DNA of 5,899 bases from Corynebacterium accolens (GCF_030515985.1 NZ_CP100376.1:112900-118798); one strand, 5' to 3'. Positions 1 to 4,820 are shown, counted from the first letter of the stretch. Notes: generated by a model from the letters alone, not told the origin. Program-made: numbers and translations.

Positions 1-227
1 CCCGCTTTGCCATCGCGCGCTTGGTGGCGGGGGAGGAAACCGTGCCGGTCATCGTCGATGATGCGCTAGGCTCCACCGACGCCCACCGCCTGCAACTCAT
101 GTCCACCTTGTTCTCACAGGTGGGCCGCGAGAACCAGGTTTTGGTCTTTACCTGCATGCCGCAGCGCTATTCGCGGGTGCTCGGGCGCAGCGAGCGCGAC
201 ATCGCCATGCTGAAGGGGGTAATCTAG
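1..227 (+). CDS. SMC/YhaN-like AAA family ATPase, C-terminal fragment
   Basis: Only the last 74 codons are present (reading from base 3, stop TAG at 225-227); the start lies outside the window. The fragment holds the C-terminal half of an ABC/SMC-type nucleotide-binding head. A hydrophobic Walker B strand ends in Asp-Asp (VPVIVDD, fragment residues 14-20), followed by a D-loop-like segment (ALGSTD, 21-26) and a later strand QVLVFTC (45-51). This arrangement is typical of the Rad50/YhaN group of coiled-coil ATPases linked to DNA metabolism. The residue after TC, where many relatives carry the switch histidine, is Met52. The coiled coil and Walker A must lie upstream and cannot be checked. The MarR gene starts 5 bases after the stop, so the two are probably co-transcribed. 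The family call is fairly secure, the exact role is not. Confidence 0.75.
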   Translation, partial: RFAIARLVAGEETVPVIVDDALGSTDAHRLQLMSTLFSQVGRENQVLVFTCMPQRYSRVLGRSERDIAMLKGVI

Positions 228-232
228 TCCTT

Positions 233-739
233 ATGTCTGAACAAACCCGCTGGTTAAACGATGATGAACAGGAGCTATGGCGCCTATTATTGGCTGCGAC
301 CCGCAAGATAGATAGGGGCATGGACGAGACCCTTAAGGCGGGCGGGGAGATTTCCGTCTCGGAATTCGCGGTCTTGGCATCCCTTTCGGAAGCCCCAGAT
401 CAGCACCTGCGCCTGCGCGACCTGTGCACGGAACTGGCCTGGGATCGCTCGCGCGCCTCCCACCAGGTCACGCGCATGGAAAAGCGCGGGCTCTTGGTCA
501 AGGAAAAGACCACCGATGATGGCCGCGGGGTCAACGTGCACATCACGGAGGCTGGGCTCCACCACCTCGAGCGCGCGGCCCCCGAGCACGTGGAATCCGT
601 CCGGCGGTTGGTCTTCGACCACCTCCACGAGGATGACGTTCCCGCGCTCAAGCGCTTTTTCCATGGGGTATTGCAGGTCAATAATATCCCCGGCTATTCG
701 GGATTCGTCCCGGATTCTTTATTGAATGGAGGAAAATAA
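233..739 (+). CDS. MarR family transcriptional regulator
   Basis: A 168-residue protein of usual MarR length (about 140-170). A helical N-terminal part (residues 10-37) leads into a winged helix-turn-helix. It has SVSEFAVLASLSE (41-53), the helix LRLRDLCTEL (59-68), a recognition helix around WDRSRASHQVTRMEKRGLL (70-88), and a wing with the family's D-x-R pattern (DDGRG, 95-99) ending in VHITEAG (102-108). The C-terminal helices (112-148) would complete the dimer interface. It should bind a palindromic operator as a dimer and respond to a small ligand or stress, usually as a repressor; the ligand and targets are unknown. The start is ATG at 233, five bases after the ATPase stop; the purine stretch AAGGGGG at 213-219 is 13 bases upstream, so coupling to the upstream gene is likely. 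The next gene's ribosome binding site sits in its last codons. Confidence 0.92.
   Translation: MSEQTRWLNDDEQELWRLLLAATRKIDRGMDETLKAGGEISVSEFAVLASLSEAPDQHLRLRDLCTELAWDRSRASHQVTRMEKRGLLVKEKTTDDGRGVNVHITEAGLHHLERAAPEHVESVRRLVFDHLHEDDVPALKRFFHGVLQVNNIPGYSGFVPDSLLNGGK
728..732 (+). promoter_or_regulatory. Ribosome binding site deciding the start of the small acidic protein gene
   Basis: GGAGG inside the final codons of the MarR gene, 14 bases before the ATG at 747. An in-frame ATG at 726 lies before this motif and has no purine-rich sequence upstream of it, so 747 is preferred although the spacing is slightly long. Confidence 0.55.
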
Positions 740-746
740 TACCGCC

Positions 747-1046
747 ATGATGGGCCAAGAACTTTTCGAGTACCCGAAAAAGCAGCATAAAACGTATGGC
801 TTGACGGCCTTGGGTGAGCTGGGCCAGCGTATTGGCGATCCAGAGGCTTTTGCTGAGGACCGTGCCGATGCCGATCAGCTTGCTGCGATGGAGGAAGCCC
901 TGGAAACCTATCCCGATTCCGCGGTGACCTTTGATGAGGATGCCAATGCCTGGATCGTGGGCGCGGAAGAGGATATCGAGAAAATGTTCGCGGACCGCGA
1001 GGCATTCCTCGAGGCTTTATTAAATGATGAAGATCCGGGGATCTAA
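747..1046 (+). CDS. Small acidic protein of unknown function, downstream of MarR
   Basis: A 99-residue protein starting at ATG 747, seven bases after the MarR stop. A longer form from ATG 726 (106 residues) would overlap MarR by 14 bases but lacks a ribosome binding site. I do not recognise the family. It is strongly acidic (many Asp and Glu from residue 29 onward). It opens with a small basic-aromatic segment (FEYPKKQHKTYG, residues 7-18) and contains a Pro-Asp-Ser turn followed by a short strand-like stretch (VTFDEDANAWIVGAEEDIE). No signal peptide, membrane span or cysteine is seen, so it is probably cytosolic. Position makes co-transcription with MarR likely, so a role tied to the regulator or to the upstream ATPase is possible, but this is inference. 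Codon use looks like that of its neighbours, which supports a real gene. Confidence 0.75.
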   Translation: MMGQELFEYPKKQHKTYGLTALGELGQRIGDPEAFAEDRADADQLAAMEEALETYPDSAVTFDEDANAWIVGAEEDIEKMFADREAFLEALLNDEDPGI

Positions 1047-1068
1047 TGCCACCGCGGAGACCATAAAC

Positions 1069-1077
1069 TGTTAAGAT
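1069..1077 (+). promoter_or_regulatory. Candidate extended -10 promoter element for the 67-residue membrane protein
   Basis: TGT followed by TAAGAT (1072-1077) matches an extended -10 pattern (TGn-TAnnnT) in an AT-rich stretch between two genes, about 42 bases before the ATG at 1119. No convincing -35 box lies 16-18 bases upstream. This suggests that the membrane protein gene can be transcribed separately from the MarR group. Confidence 0.4.
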
Positions 1078-1118
1078 ACTTTTAGTTAATCTTCGGTGAA
1101 GTGAGAGGTTTTACCATT

Positions 1119-1322
1119 ATGAACGAGCGCGAGGCTCAAGAACAACGCGAGGCAGCGGCCCGCCAGCAATCCGAGGGCTGGGTTTCCGTTTTTGTCCAGT
1201 GGATTCCCTGCATGCTGCTGTCCGTAGTGCTGCTCGGCGCCATGTTCTTTGGCATGTACTACATCGAGCACGGCACCCTGGATATCACCCAGCCGATCAC
1301 CAACGAATTCATCGTTGAGTAA
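1119..1322 (+). CDS. Small single-span membrane protein of unknown function
   Basis: A 67-residue protein. The N-terminal 20 residues are charged and Glu/Gln/Arg/Ala-rich, predicted helical and cytoplasmic. They are followed by one hydrophobic span of about residues 24-48 (VSVFVQWIPCMLLSVVLLGA and on to MFFGMYY). A short polar tail (50-67) probably lies outside, so the topology is likely N-in. ATG 1119 is chosen because AGAGG (1104-1108) lies 10 bases upstream; a GTG at 1101 in the same frame would place that motif inside the gene. I do not recognise the family. It is the last plus-strand gene before the shared terminator and probably has its own promoter. Small one-span proteins of this kind often act as partners of larger membrane complexes, but nothing here identifies one. 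Confidence 0.72.
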   Translation: MNEREAQEQREAAARQQSEGWVSVFVQWIPCMLLSVVLLGAMFFGMYYIEHGTLDITQPITNEFIVE

Positions 1323-1340
1323 TTCGGCGCAATAGAAAAA

Positions 1341-1380
1341 TCCGGCCTCCCTTGGAAAGTGGGAGGCCGGATTTATTTTT
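1341..1380. terminator. Bidirectional rho-independent terminator
   Basis: A perfect 11-bp inverted repeat (TCCGGCCTCCC at 1341-1351, its complement at 1361-1371) around a 9-base loop. On the plus strand it is followed by TTTATTTTT. On the minus strand it is followed by TTTTTCTATT. It sits between convergent genes and can end both the small membrane protein transcript and the ABC operon, whose permease stop codon (1379-1381) lies at its plus-side T tail. Confidence 0.93.
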
Positions 1381-2548
1381 ATTTCTTGAGCACCTGGCGC
1401 CAGGTCATCTTCTTGCCGTTATTCAAGATGGCACGGCGGTAGATGCGCGCGACAACGATGAGGATCAGCGCGGTAACTACAGCGAGGACCGCATAGCTTC
1501 CCGCCAAGCCTAGCCAGCTCATATTGCCGCCAGCAACTTGGAGGGGAGCGACCAACATGGAGACCGGCGGCACCCAGCCCATGACCTGCATCCAGGTGGC
1601 ATCCAAGTTGGTCCAGCCAAACATGGGGACATACATGGTGGCAAAGACGATGAGCAGGATGGGCATCTGCGTCGATTGCAGATCCTCGGTGCGCTGCACC
1701 ATGGAGCCGGCTGCGGCATAGAGGCTGCCGAAGAATAAGAGACCGAGGATTTCCCCGACGAGCAGGGCAGCGATTAGACCATAGTCGAGCTGGATTTCGC
1801 TTGCTGCGCCAGTAAATGCCAGGGAAGCCACGCCGCCGGCCAAGATGAGGAAGGTGCCGAGCAGCCCGATGATGGTATTGCCAATGACCTTGCCTGCCAA
1901 GAAATCCACCGGGCGCACCGTGGAAAGGATTATTTCGACCACGCGCGAAGACTTCTCTTCGGTAACGCGGCCGCCGATGAGCCCTGCGAAGGTCATGATG
2001 GAAAAGACCACCACGATGGCGGCGATAAGGACGATGGCAACATTGCCCATCTGTTCTTCGGAGGCCTCATCTGTTTCCAGATCTACCGCGGTCACCTTGG
2101 TCGATGGGGTGGCGTCGGCAAGGTCTTGGGCATCAATATTCAGCGTATCTAGTGCCTCTGCCTGCGCCTGCGCCGCGACCACTTGATTGACCGTGGTGGA
2201 GATCGTGGTGGAGACGGTGCCGTTGGCCAAAAGCTCCCACCCCTCGTCGTCGGCGGGCACGAGGGCGGCGTCGACGTCGCCGTCATCGATAAGCTGCACC
2301 GCGCTATCCCGGTCATCTGCGGCCTGCGTCTCCAGTCCGGAATCAGCGAATGCGTCTGCCTCCAGGCCCACCACGGCGACGGAATCTGGTTCATCGTCAC
2401 CACCGGACAGCAAGTCAATGATGATAGGGGTGGCGATGGCACCAATGATAAGCAGCAGCATCATGATGACAACGGATTTGGTCTTAAGGGCAACCGCCAT
2501 CTCGCGCTTGGCGACGGTCCCTATGGTCTTCATTGCCGAATACTGCAT
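1379..2548 (-). CDS. ABC-2 type transporter permease (NatB-like)
   Basis: A 389-residue integral membrane subunit that should pair with the ATPase encoded just upstream. After a basic cytoplasmic N-terminus there is one span (about 25-47). A large acidic, Ala-rich extracytoplasmic domain follows (about 48-168). Then come roughly five to six further spans (about 169-192, 220-246, 257-281, 294-312, 325-340, 349-368) and a basic tail. The cytoplasmic segment between spans two and three, GGRVTEEKSSRVVEIILST (192-210) and on through RPVDFLAGK, is the hallmark of NatB/YhaP-like ABC-2 permeases and is where the ATPase is expected to dock. The family typically exports ions, peptides or drugs; the substrate cannot be read here. 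The start ATG at 2548 has AGGAGG (2557-2562 on the complement) 8 bases upstream, inside the ATPase gene, and only 3 bases separate the genes, so they are translationally coupled. An internal Met at residue 6 is less likely. Confidence 0.92.
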   Translation of the reverse strand: MQYSAMKTIGTVAKREMAVALKTKSVVIMMLLLIIGAIATPIIIDLLSGGDDEPDSVAVVGLEADAFADSGLETQAADDRDSAVQLIDDGDVDAALVPADDEGWELLANGTVSTTISTTVNQVVAAQAQAEALDTLNIDAQDLADATPSTKVTAVDLETDEASEEQMGNVAIVLIAAIVVVFSIMTFAGLIGGRVTEEKSSRVVEIILSTVRPVDFLAGKVIGNTIIGLLGTFLILAGGVASLAFTGAASEIQLDYGLIAALLVGEILGLLFFGSLYAAAGSMVQRTEDLQSTQMPILLIVFATMYVPMFGWTNLDATWMQVMGWVPPVSMLVAPLQVAGGNMSWLGLAGSYAVLAVVTALILIVVARIYRRAILNNGKKMTWRQVLKK

Positions 2549-2551
2549 GGG

Positions 2552-3451
2552 CTAGGCCTCCTCGGTGGTGGTGCTGGTGACGACGTCTTGGAATAGCTCG
2601 GTAAGGTCTGGGACCTTGAGGCCGAAGGAGTGGACGGGGCCAGCGGCCATGGCAGCGCGCAAGATGGCTTGGTCATCGGTGCCGTCATCGGCTTCGAGCA
2701 CTACGCCCTGGTCCGTTTCCTCTACTAGGTGGGTGCCCTCCGGATACCAACCGCGGGCAGGGGTTTCCACCGCATAGCGCGAGGCCCCTTGGGTGCGCAG
2801 CTCATCTACCGTGCCCTCTGCCACCATGCGGCCTTGCGTGACGATGCCCACGTGGTCGCACAGGCGCTGCACCAAGTCCAGTTGGTGGGAGGAAAAGATG
2901 ACCGGCACCCCGCGGGCGGCGCGCTCGCGCAGCATGTCAGACATGACATTGACGGCGACGGGGTCCAAGCCGGAAAAGGGCTCATCCAGAATCAACATAT
3001 CCGGATCGTGAATGAGGGACGCGGCCAGCTGCACGCGCTGCTGGTTGCCCAAGGATAAATCATCCAGCTTGTCGTCCTGGCGCTCACCCAGCCCCAACTG
3101 TTCCAGTAGCTCCGTGCCGGATTTCTGGGCGGCCTGCTTGCTCATGCCATGCAGGGTGCCCAGAAACGTCAGCTGGCTAAGCAGCGGTTCCTTGCCGTAG
3201 AGTCCACGCTCTTCGGGCATATAGCCAATGCGGCGGCGATTATCGTCATTAATGGGGGAGCCATCGAAATAAACCTCGCCGGAGTCTTTCGCGAGCACGC
3301 CCAGCGCGATGCGCATGGTGGTGGACTTGCCCGCGCCATTGGAACCGACGAAACCGAAGATCTCGCCCTCCTGCACGTTAAAGGTCATATCCTGCAGCGC
3401 GCGAACACTGCCAAAAGATTTATTGAGATGGTCGATTTCTAAGGTGGGCAA
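2552..3451 (-). CDS. ABC transporter ATP-binding protein (NatA-like)
   Basis: A 299-residue cytoplasmic ATPase that should drive the downstream permease. In order: Walker A GSNGAGKST (36-44); a Q-loop region GYMPEERGLY (76-85), in which Glu80 stands where most ABC proteins have Gln, as in other NatA-type members; signature LSLGNQQR (132-139); Walker B and D-loop MLILDEPFSGLDP (152-164) with catalytic Glu157; and switch His189 in FSSHQ. Residues from about 215 to the end form the C-terminal extension typical of this subgroup (DUF4162-like). All residues needed for ATP hydrolysis are present. The start codon is TTG (3449-3451): GGAGG (complement of 3459-3463) lies 7 bases upstream, and the nearest upstream ATG (3463-3465) is out of frame. 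It is the first gene of a two-gene operon with a promoter at 3508-3536. Substrate unknown. Confidence 0.94.
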   Translation of the reverse strand: MPTLEIDHLNKSFGSVRALQDMTFNVQEGEIFGFVGSNGAGKSTTMRIALGVLAKDSGEVYFDGSPINDDNRRRIGYMPEERGLYGKEPLLSQLTFLGTLHGMSKQAAQKSGTELLEQLGLGERQDDKLDDLSLGNQQRVQLAASLIHDPDMLILDEPFSGLDPVAVNVMSDMLRERAARGVPVIFSSHQLDLVQRLCDHVGIVTQGRMVAEGTVDELRTQGASRYAVETPARGWYPEGTHLVEETDQGVVLEADDGTDDQAILRAAMAAGPVHSFGLKVPDLTELFQDVVTSTTTEEA

Positions 3452-3458
3452 GGGGTCT

Positions 3459-3463
3459 CCTCC
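3459..3463 (-). promoter_or_regulatory. Ribosome binding site supporting the TTG start of the ABC ATPase
   Basis: GGAGG on the minus strand, 7 bases upstream of TTG 3451. It fixes the start because no in-frame ATG or GTG is placed sensibly relative to it. Confidence 0.7.
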
Positions 3464-3496
3464 ATGTCGCGCCTATACTGCATAACTGTCGTGGTT

Positions 3497-3509
3497 CTAA
3501 GTACCTTAG
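3497..3509. promoter_or_regulatory. 13-bp palindrome over the ABC promoter start site (candidate operator)
   Basis: CTAAG-TAC-CTTAG: two perfect 5-base arms around a 3-base centre. It overlaps the last bases of the proposed -10 element and the expected transcription start of the ABC operon, the position where a dimeric repressor would block initiation. Which protein would bind is unknown; the MarR protein in this window is one candidate, with no direct support. Confidence 0.35.
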
Positions 3510-3536
3510 TATTTCATAAGCCTAATAGTTTGACAA
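3508..3536 (-). promoter_or_regulatory. Sigma-A type promoter of the ABC operon
   Basis: On the minus strand, TTGTCA (complement of 3531-3536; 5 of 6 match to TTGACA) is followed by exactly 17 bases and AATACT (complement of 3508-3513; 4 of 6 match to TATAAT). Transcription would begin near 3500, about 50 bases before the TTG start of the ATPase gene. Confidence 0.55.
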
Positions 3537-3600
3537 TGGAATCCATCGAAAGCCAGGTTGCATGGGTCAAGCCCCTGCTGAGTAGGTAGGAATAGAAAGT

Positions 3601-3648
3601 GCTATCTAGGTGCTGTAACGTTAAGAACATGCAGGAAGGGGGTGCACA
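3601..3648 (+). promoter_or_regulatory. Upstream control region of the toxin-antitoxin cassette
   Basis: Contains a weak extended -10-like motif (TGC then TATCTA, about 3600-3608), a perfect 8-bp palindrome TAACGTTA (3616-3623), and a strong purine-rich ribosome binding site GGAAGGGGG (3634-3642) 6 bases before ATG 3649. No good -35 box is seen. The palindrome between promoter and ribosome binding site is in a suitable place for autoregulation, but 8 bp is short and could be chance. Confidence 0.35.
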
Positions 3649-4098
3649 ATGAAGCAATTCACTGCCCGCCAAATCGCAGAATGGCTCGTAGCTTGGGCTG
3701 AAGAAACCGAAGAAGCCGAGCTGACACCACTGAAACTTCAAAAGCTCCTCTACTATGCAAAGGGGTTTTACATGCCAGCCTCCGGAGGGGTTCCTCTCTT
3801 CAATGAACGGATGGAAGCATGGGCCCACGGACCTGTCGTTGTAGACATCTACCACGAGCTTAAAAAGTACGGTAAGAGCCCCATCGACCCCGATACGTTT
3901 ATTTCTGATGACTTCAACTGGGACGATTACCGGCCTGTGGAAGATACCTTGATTGAAGTATGGAATAAGTACGGGCCCTATTCCGCATGGGCTTTACGTA
4001 ATAAAACCCACACGGAGTCGCCTTGGAAGAAAAACTTCGTTGAAGAAGAACGGGGGCTCGAGGTTTCTGATGCAGACCTCAAAGAGTACTTCGACTAG
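3649..4098 (+). CDS. SocA/Panacea-domain (DUF4065) antitoxin
   Basis: A 149-residue protein that matches the Panacea/SocA/GepA family nearly end to end. Landmarks are the N-terminal helix TARQIAEWLV (5-14), the core TPLKLQKLLYYAKGF (26-40), LF (50-51), EAWAHGPVV (56-64) with IY (67-68) and KKYG (72-75), and the C-terminal motif HTESPW (121-126). In characterised systems this domain is an antitoxin that neutralises an adjacent toxin by direct binding, and the same fold is paired with many unrelated toxins; in Caulobacter SocA instead acts as a proteolysis adaptor for SocB. There is no extra DNA-binding domain here, so any autoregulation would be by the domain itself. It is the first gene of a two-gene cassette, with the partner 2 bases downstream and a strong ribosome binding site at 3634-3642, consistent with antitoxin excess. 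GC content is lower than in flanking genes. Family assignment is strong; antitoxin function is inferred from family and context. Confidence 0.88.
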   Translation: MKQFTARQIAEWLVAWAEETEEAELTPLKLQKLLYYAKGFYMPASGGVPLFNERMEAWAHGPVVVDIYHELKKYGKSPIDPDTFISDDFNWDDYRPVEDTLIEVWNKYGPYSAWALRNKTHTESPWKKNFVEEERGLEVSDADLKEYFD

Positions 4099-4100
4099 AT

Positions 4101-4529
4101 ATGGGAAAGAAAAGTAAGAGACGTAGCACTCGGCCTGCCTCAAAGAGCCAAAGTGGTGCCGATACAAGCGTCTTGAGTGCCATAAGAGCAGCATCAAACG
4201 AATACCCACTCCTGTCCACTAGGTTTTTGCAGAGCGGATGGGGGTTCGGGCAAATGACCGATAGAATGCGCAGAGAATTCCTCGACAAATGGCACAAACG
4301 GTCACTAATTTCTTGGACAGAGTTTGTTAATCACCACAGGCACGGCCTCGGCTCAGAATTTATCCCGAAAAAGGAAATCAAAGCTCAAATCCCTAGGCAG
4401 TTCCAAGAGCTAACCAAATTCCGCGTGTTCCGACACCAAGAAAACCTTCCATTCGTTGGCTGGAAAGACGGTGGAATTTTCTATGTTCTATGGATAGAGA
4501 CTAAATATGGGGATCTTTACTCACATTAA
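4101..4529 (+). CDS. Probable toxin partner of the Panacea antitoxin, class unassigned
   Basis: A 142-residue protein encoded 2 bases after the antitoxin stop. It begins with a strongly basic, Ser-rich and probably disordered stretch (residues 2-18). A helical part follows (about 23-67). Then comes a block with SW (71-72), HHRHGLGSE (78-86), IK (93-94) and IP (97-98). It ends in a beta-rich tail with FRVFR (107-111), LPFVGWKDG (116-124), FYVLWIE (127-133) and LYSH at the very C-terminus (139-142). From memory this spaced pattern (SW, HGLG-E, IP, FR, lP-vG, f-vlWid, LY-H) recurs in small bacterial proteins usually left hypothetical; I could not verify this. Candidate active residues are the His cluster (78, 79, 81), Arg80, Arg108 and His142. 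No Walker motif, membrane span or obvious Fic or RelA motif is visible. There is no good ribosome binding site of its own, suggesting translational coupling to the antitoxin. It uses AGA, ATA and CTA codons and is AT-rich compared with neighbours, pointing to transfer. The gene is secure; the toxin role is inferred. Confidence 0.75.
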   Translation: MGKKSKRRSTRPASKSQSGADTSVLSAIRAASNEYPLLSTRFLQSGWGFGQMTDRMRREFLDKWHKRSLISWTEFVNHHRHGLGSEFIPKKEIKAQIPRQFQELTKFRVFRHQENLPFVGWKDGGIFYVLWIETKYGDLYSH

Positions 4530-4657
4530 AGCGGAGCCCGCGACTTTGACCTTGCTAGACCCAGCCCGTCTCACAATTTTCGTTCGGCGTTCGGGATGAT
4601 TGGTCCTTCCTGAACCCTCGGTGGCTACATAATCCGAAAACGGGGCGCATAGTGAAA

Positions 4658-4690
4658 CCCCTCGCTGGCAAAAGCGAGGGGCTAAAAATT
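4658..4690 (-). terminator. Terminator of the tRNA-Arg gene
   Basis: A perfect 9-bp GC-rich inverted repeat (CCCCTCGCT at 4658-4666, complement at 4673-4681) around a 6-base loop, 12 bases beyond the tRNA 3' end on the minus strand and followed there by a short TTT. The T tract is short, but position and stem strength make it a likely tRNA terminator. On the plus strand it could also help to stop read-through from the toxin gene, though no T run follows it directly in that direction. Confidence 0.65.
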
Positions 4691-4693
4691 TTG

Positions 4694-4767
4694 TGTCCCC
4701 GACAGGGATCGAACCTGCGACCTTCGGTACCGGAAACCGATGCTCTAATCCGCTGAGCTACGGAGAC
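4694..4767 (-). tRNA. tRNA-Arg (anticodon CCG)
   Basis: A complete cloverleaf of 74 bases on the minus strand. The acceptor stem GTCTCCG pairs with CGGGGAC (one G-U). The D arm is GCTC/GAGC with a 9-base loop. The anticodon arm TCGGT/ACCGA encloses the loop TTCCGGT, giving anticodon CCG, which reads the Arg codon CGG. The variable loop has 5 bases and the T arm GCAGG/CCTGT encloses TTCGATC. The discriminator base is A and CCA is not encoded. Its 3' end faces the low-GC toxin-antitoxin cassette. Confidence 0.97.
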
Positions 4768-4791
4768 ATCGCTGGGAAAATTCCCAACGAT
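4768..4791. repeat. Near-perfect palindrome abutting the tRNA-Arg 5' end
   Basis: Two 11-base arms (4768-4778 and 4781-4791) with a single mismatch flank AA; the inner TGGGAAAATTCCCA is perfect. On the minus strand it lies between the hydrolase gene and the tRNA, ending exactly at the tRNA 5' base. It may be a weak terminator for the hydrolase transcript (no T run follows), a structure in the tRNA leader, or a protein site. Function unknown. Confidence 0.6.
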
Positions 4792-4794
4792 GTG

Positions 4795-4800
4795 ATTCTA
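4795..4800 (-). promoter_or_regulatory. Candidate -10 box for tRNA-Arg
   Basis: TAGAAT on the minus strand (5 of 6 match to TATAAT), 27 bases upstream of the tRNA 5' end, with only a weak -35 (TAGTTC at 17-base spacing). If used, transcription would start near 4788, within the palindrome at 4768-4791. Confidence 0.4.
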
Positions 4801-4820
4801 GCGCATCGGCAGCCGCGGAA

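Noticed and set aside
287..681. Open frames on the minus strand opposite the MarR gene
   Set aside because: They are antisense shadows of a well-supported MarR coding frame, with no start signal.
1031..1044. Palindrome AGATCCGGGGATCT at the end of the small acidic protein gene
   Set aside because: A 6-bp stem with a 2-base loop and no T run, mostly inside coding sequence; too weak for a terminator and probably chance.
2183..2596. Open frames of 122 and 137 codons on the plus strand within the ABC genes
   Set aside because: They are antisense to clearly conserved permease and ATPase sequence; their Gly/Asp/His or Ser/Thr-rich translations are typical shadows of GC-rich genes.
3530..3535. TTGACA on the plus strand, a perfect -35 box pointing toward the toxin-antitoxin cassette
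   Set aside because: No -10-like sequence lies 16-19 bases downstream. The same bases read on the minus strand give TTGTCA with a correctly spaced -10, which is the better explanation.
3514..3855. Open frame of 113 codons on the minus strand across the antitoxin start and its upstream region
   Set aside because: It overlaps the well-supported Panacea gene and the ABC promoter, has no ribosome binding site, and its protein is rich in Ser, Cys, His and Leu with no domain-like pattern.
4530..4657. Intergenic stretch after the toxin gene, examined for a terminator, a third gene or an att duplicate of the tRNA 3' end
   Set aside because: Only short imperfect inverted repeats (for example around 4531-4547) are present, with no T run. 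There is no coding frame of note and no recognisable copy of the tRNA 3' sequence.
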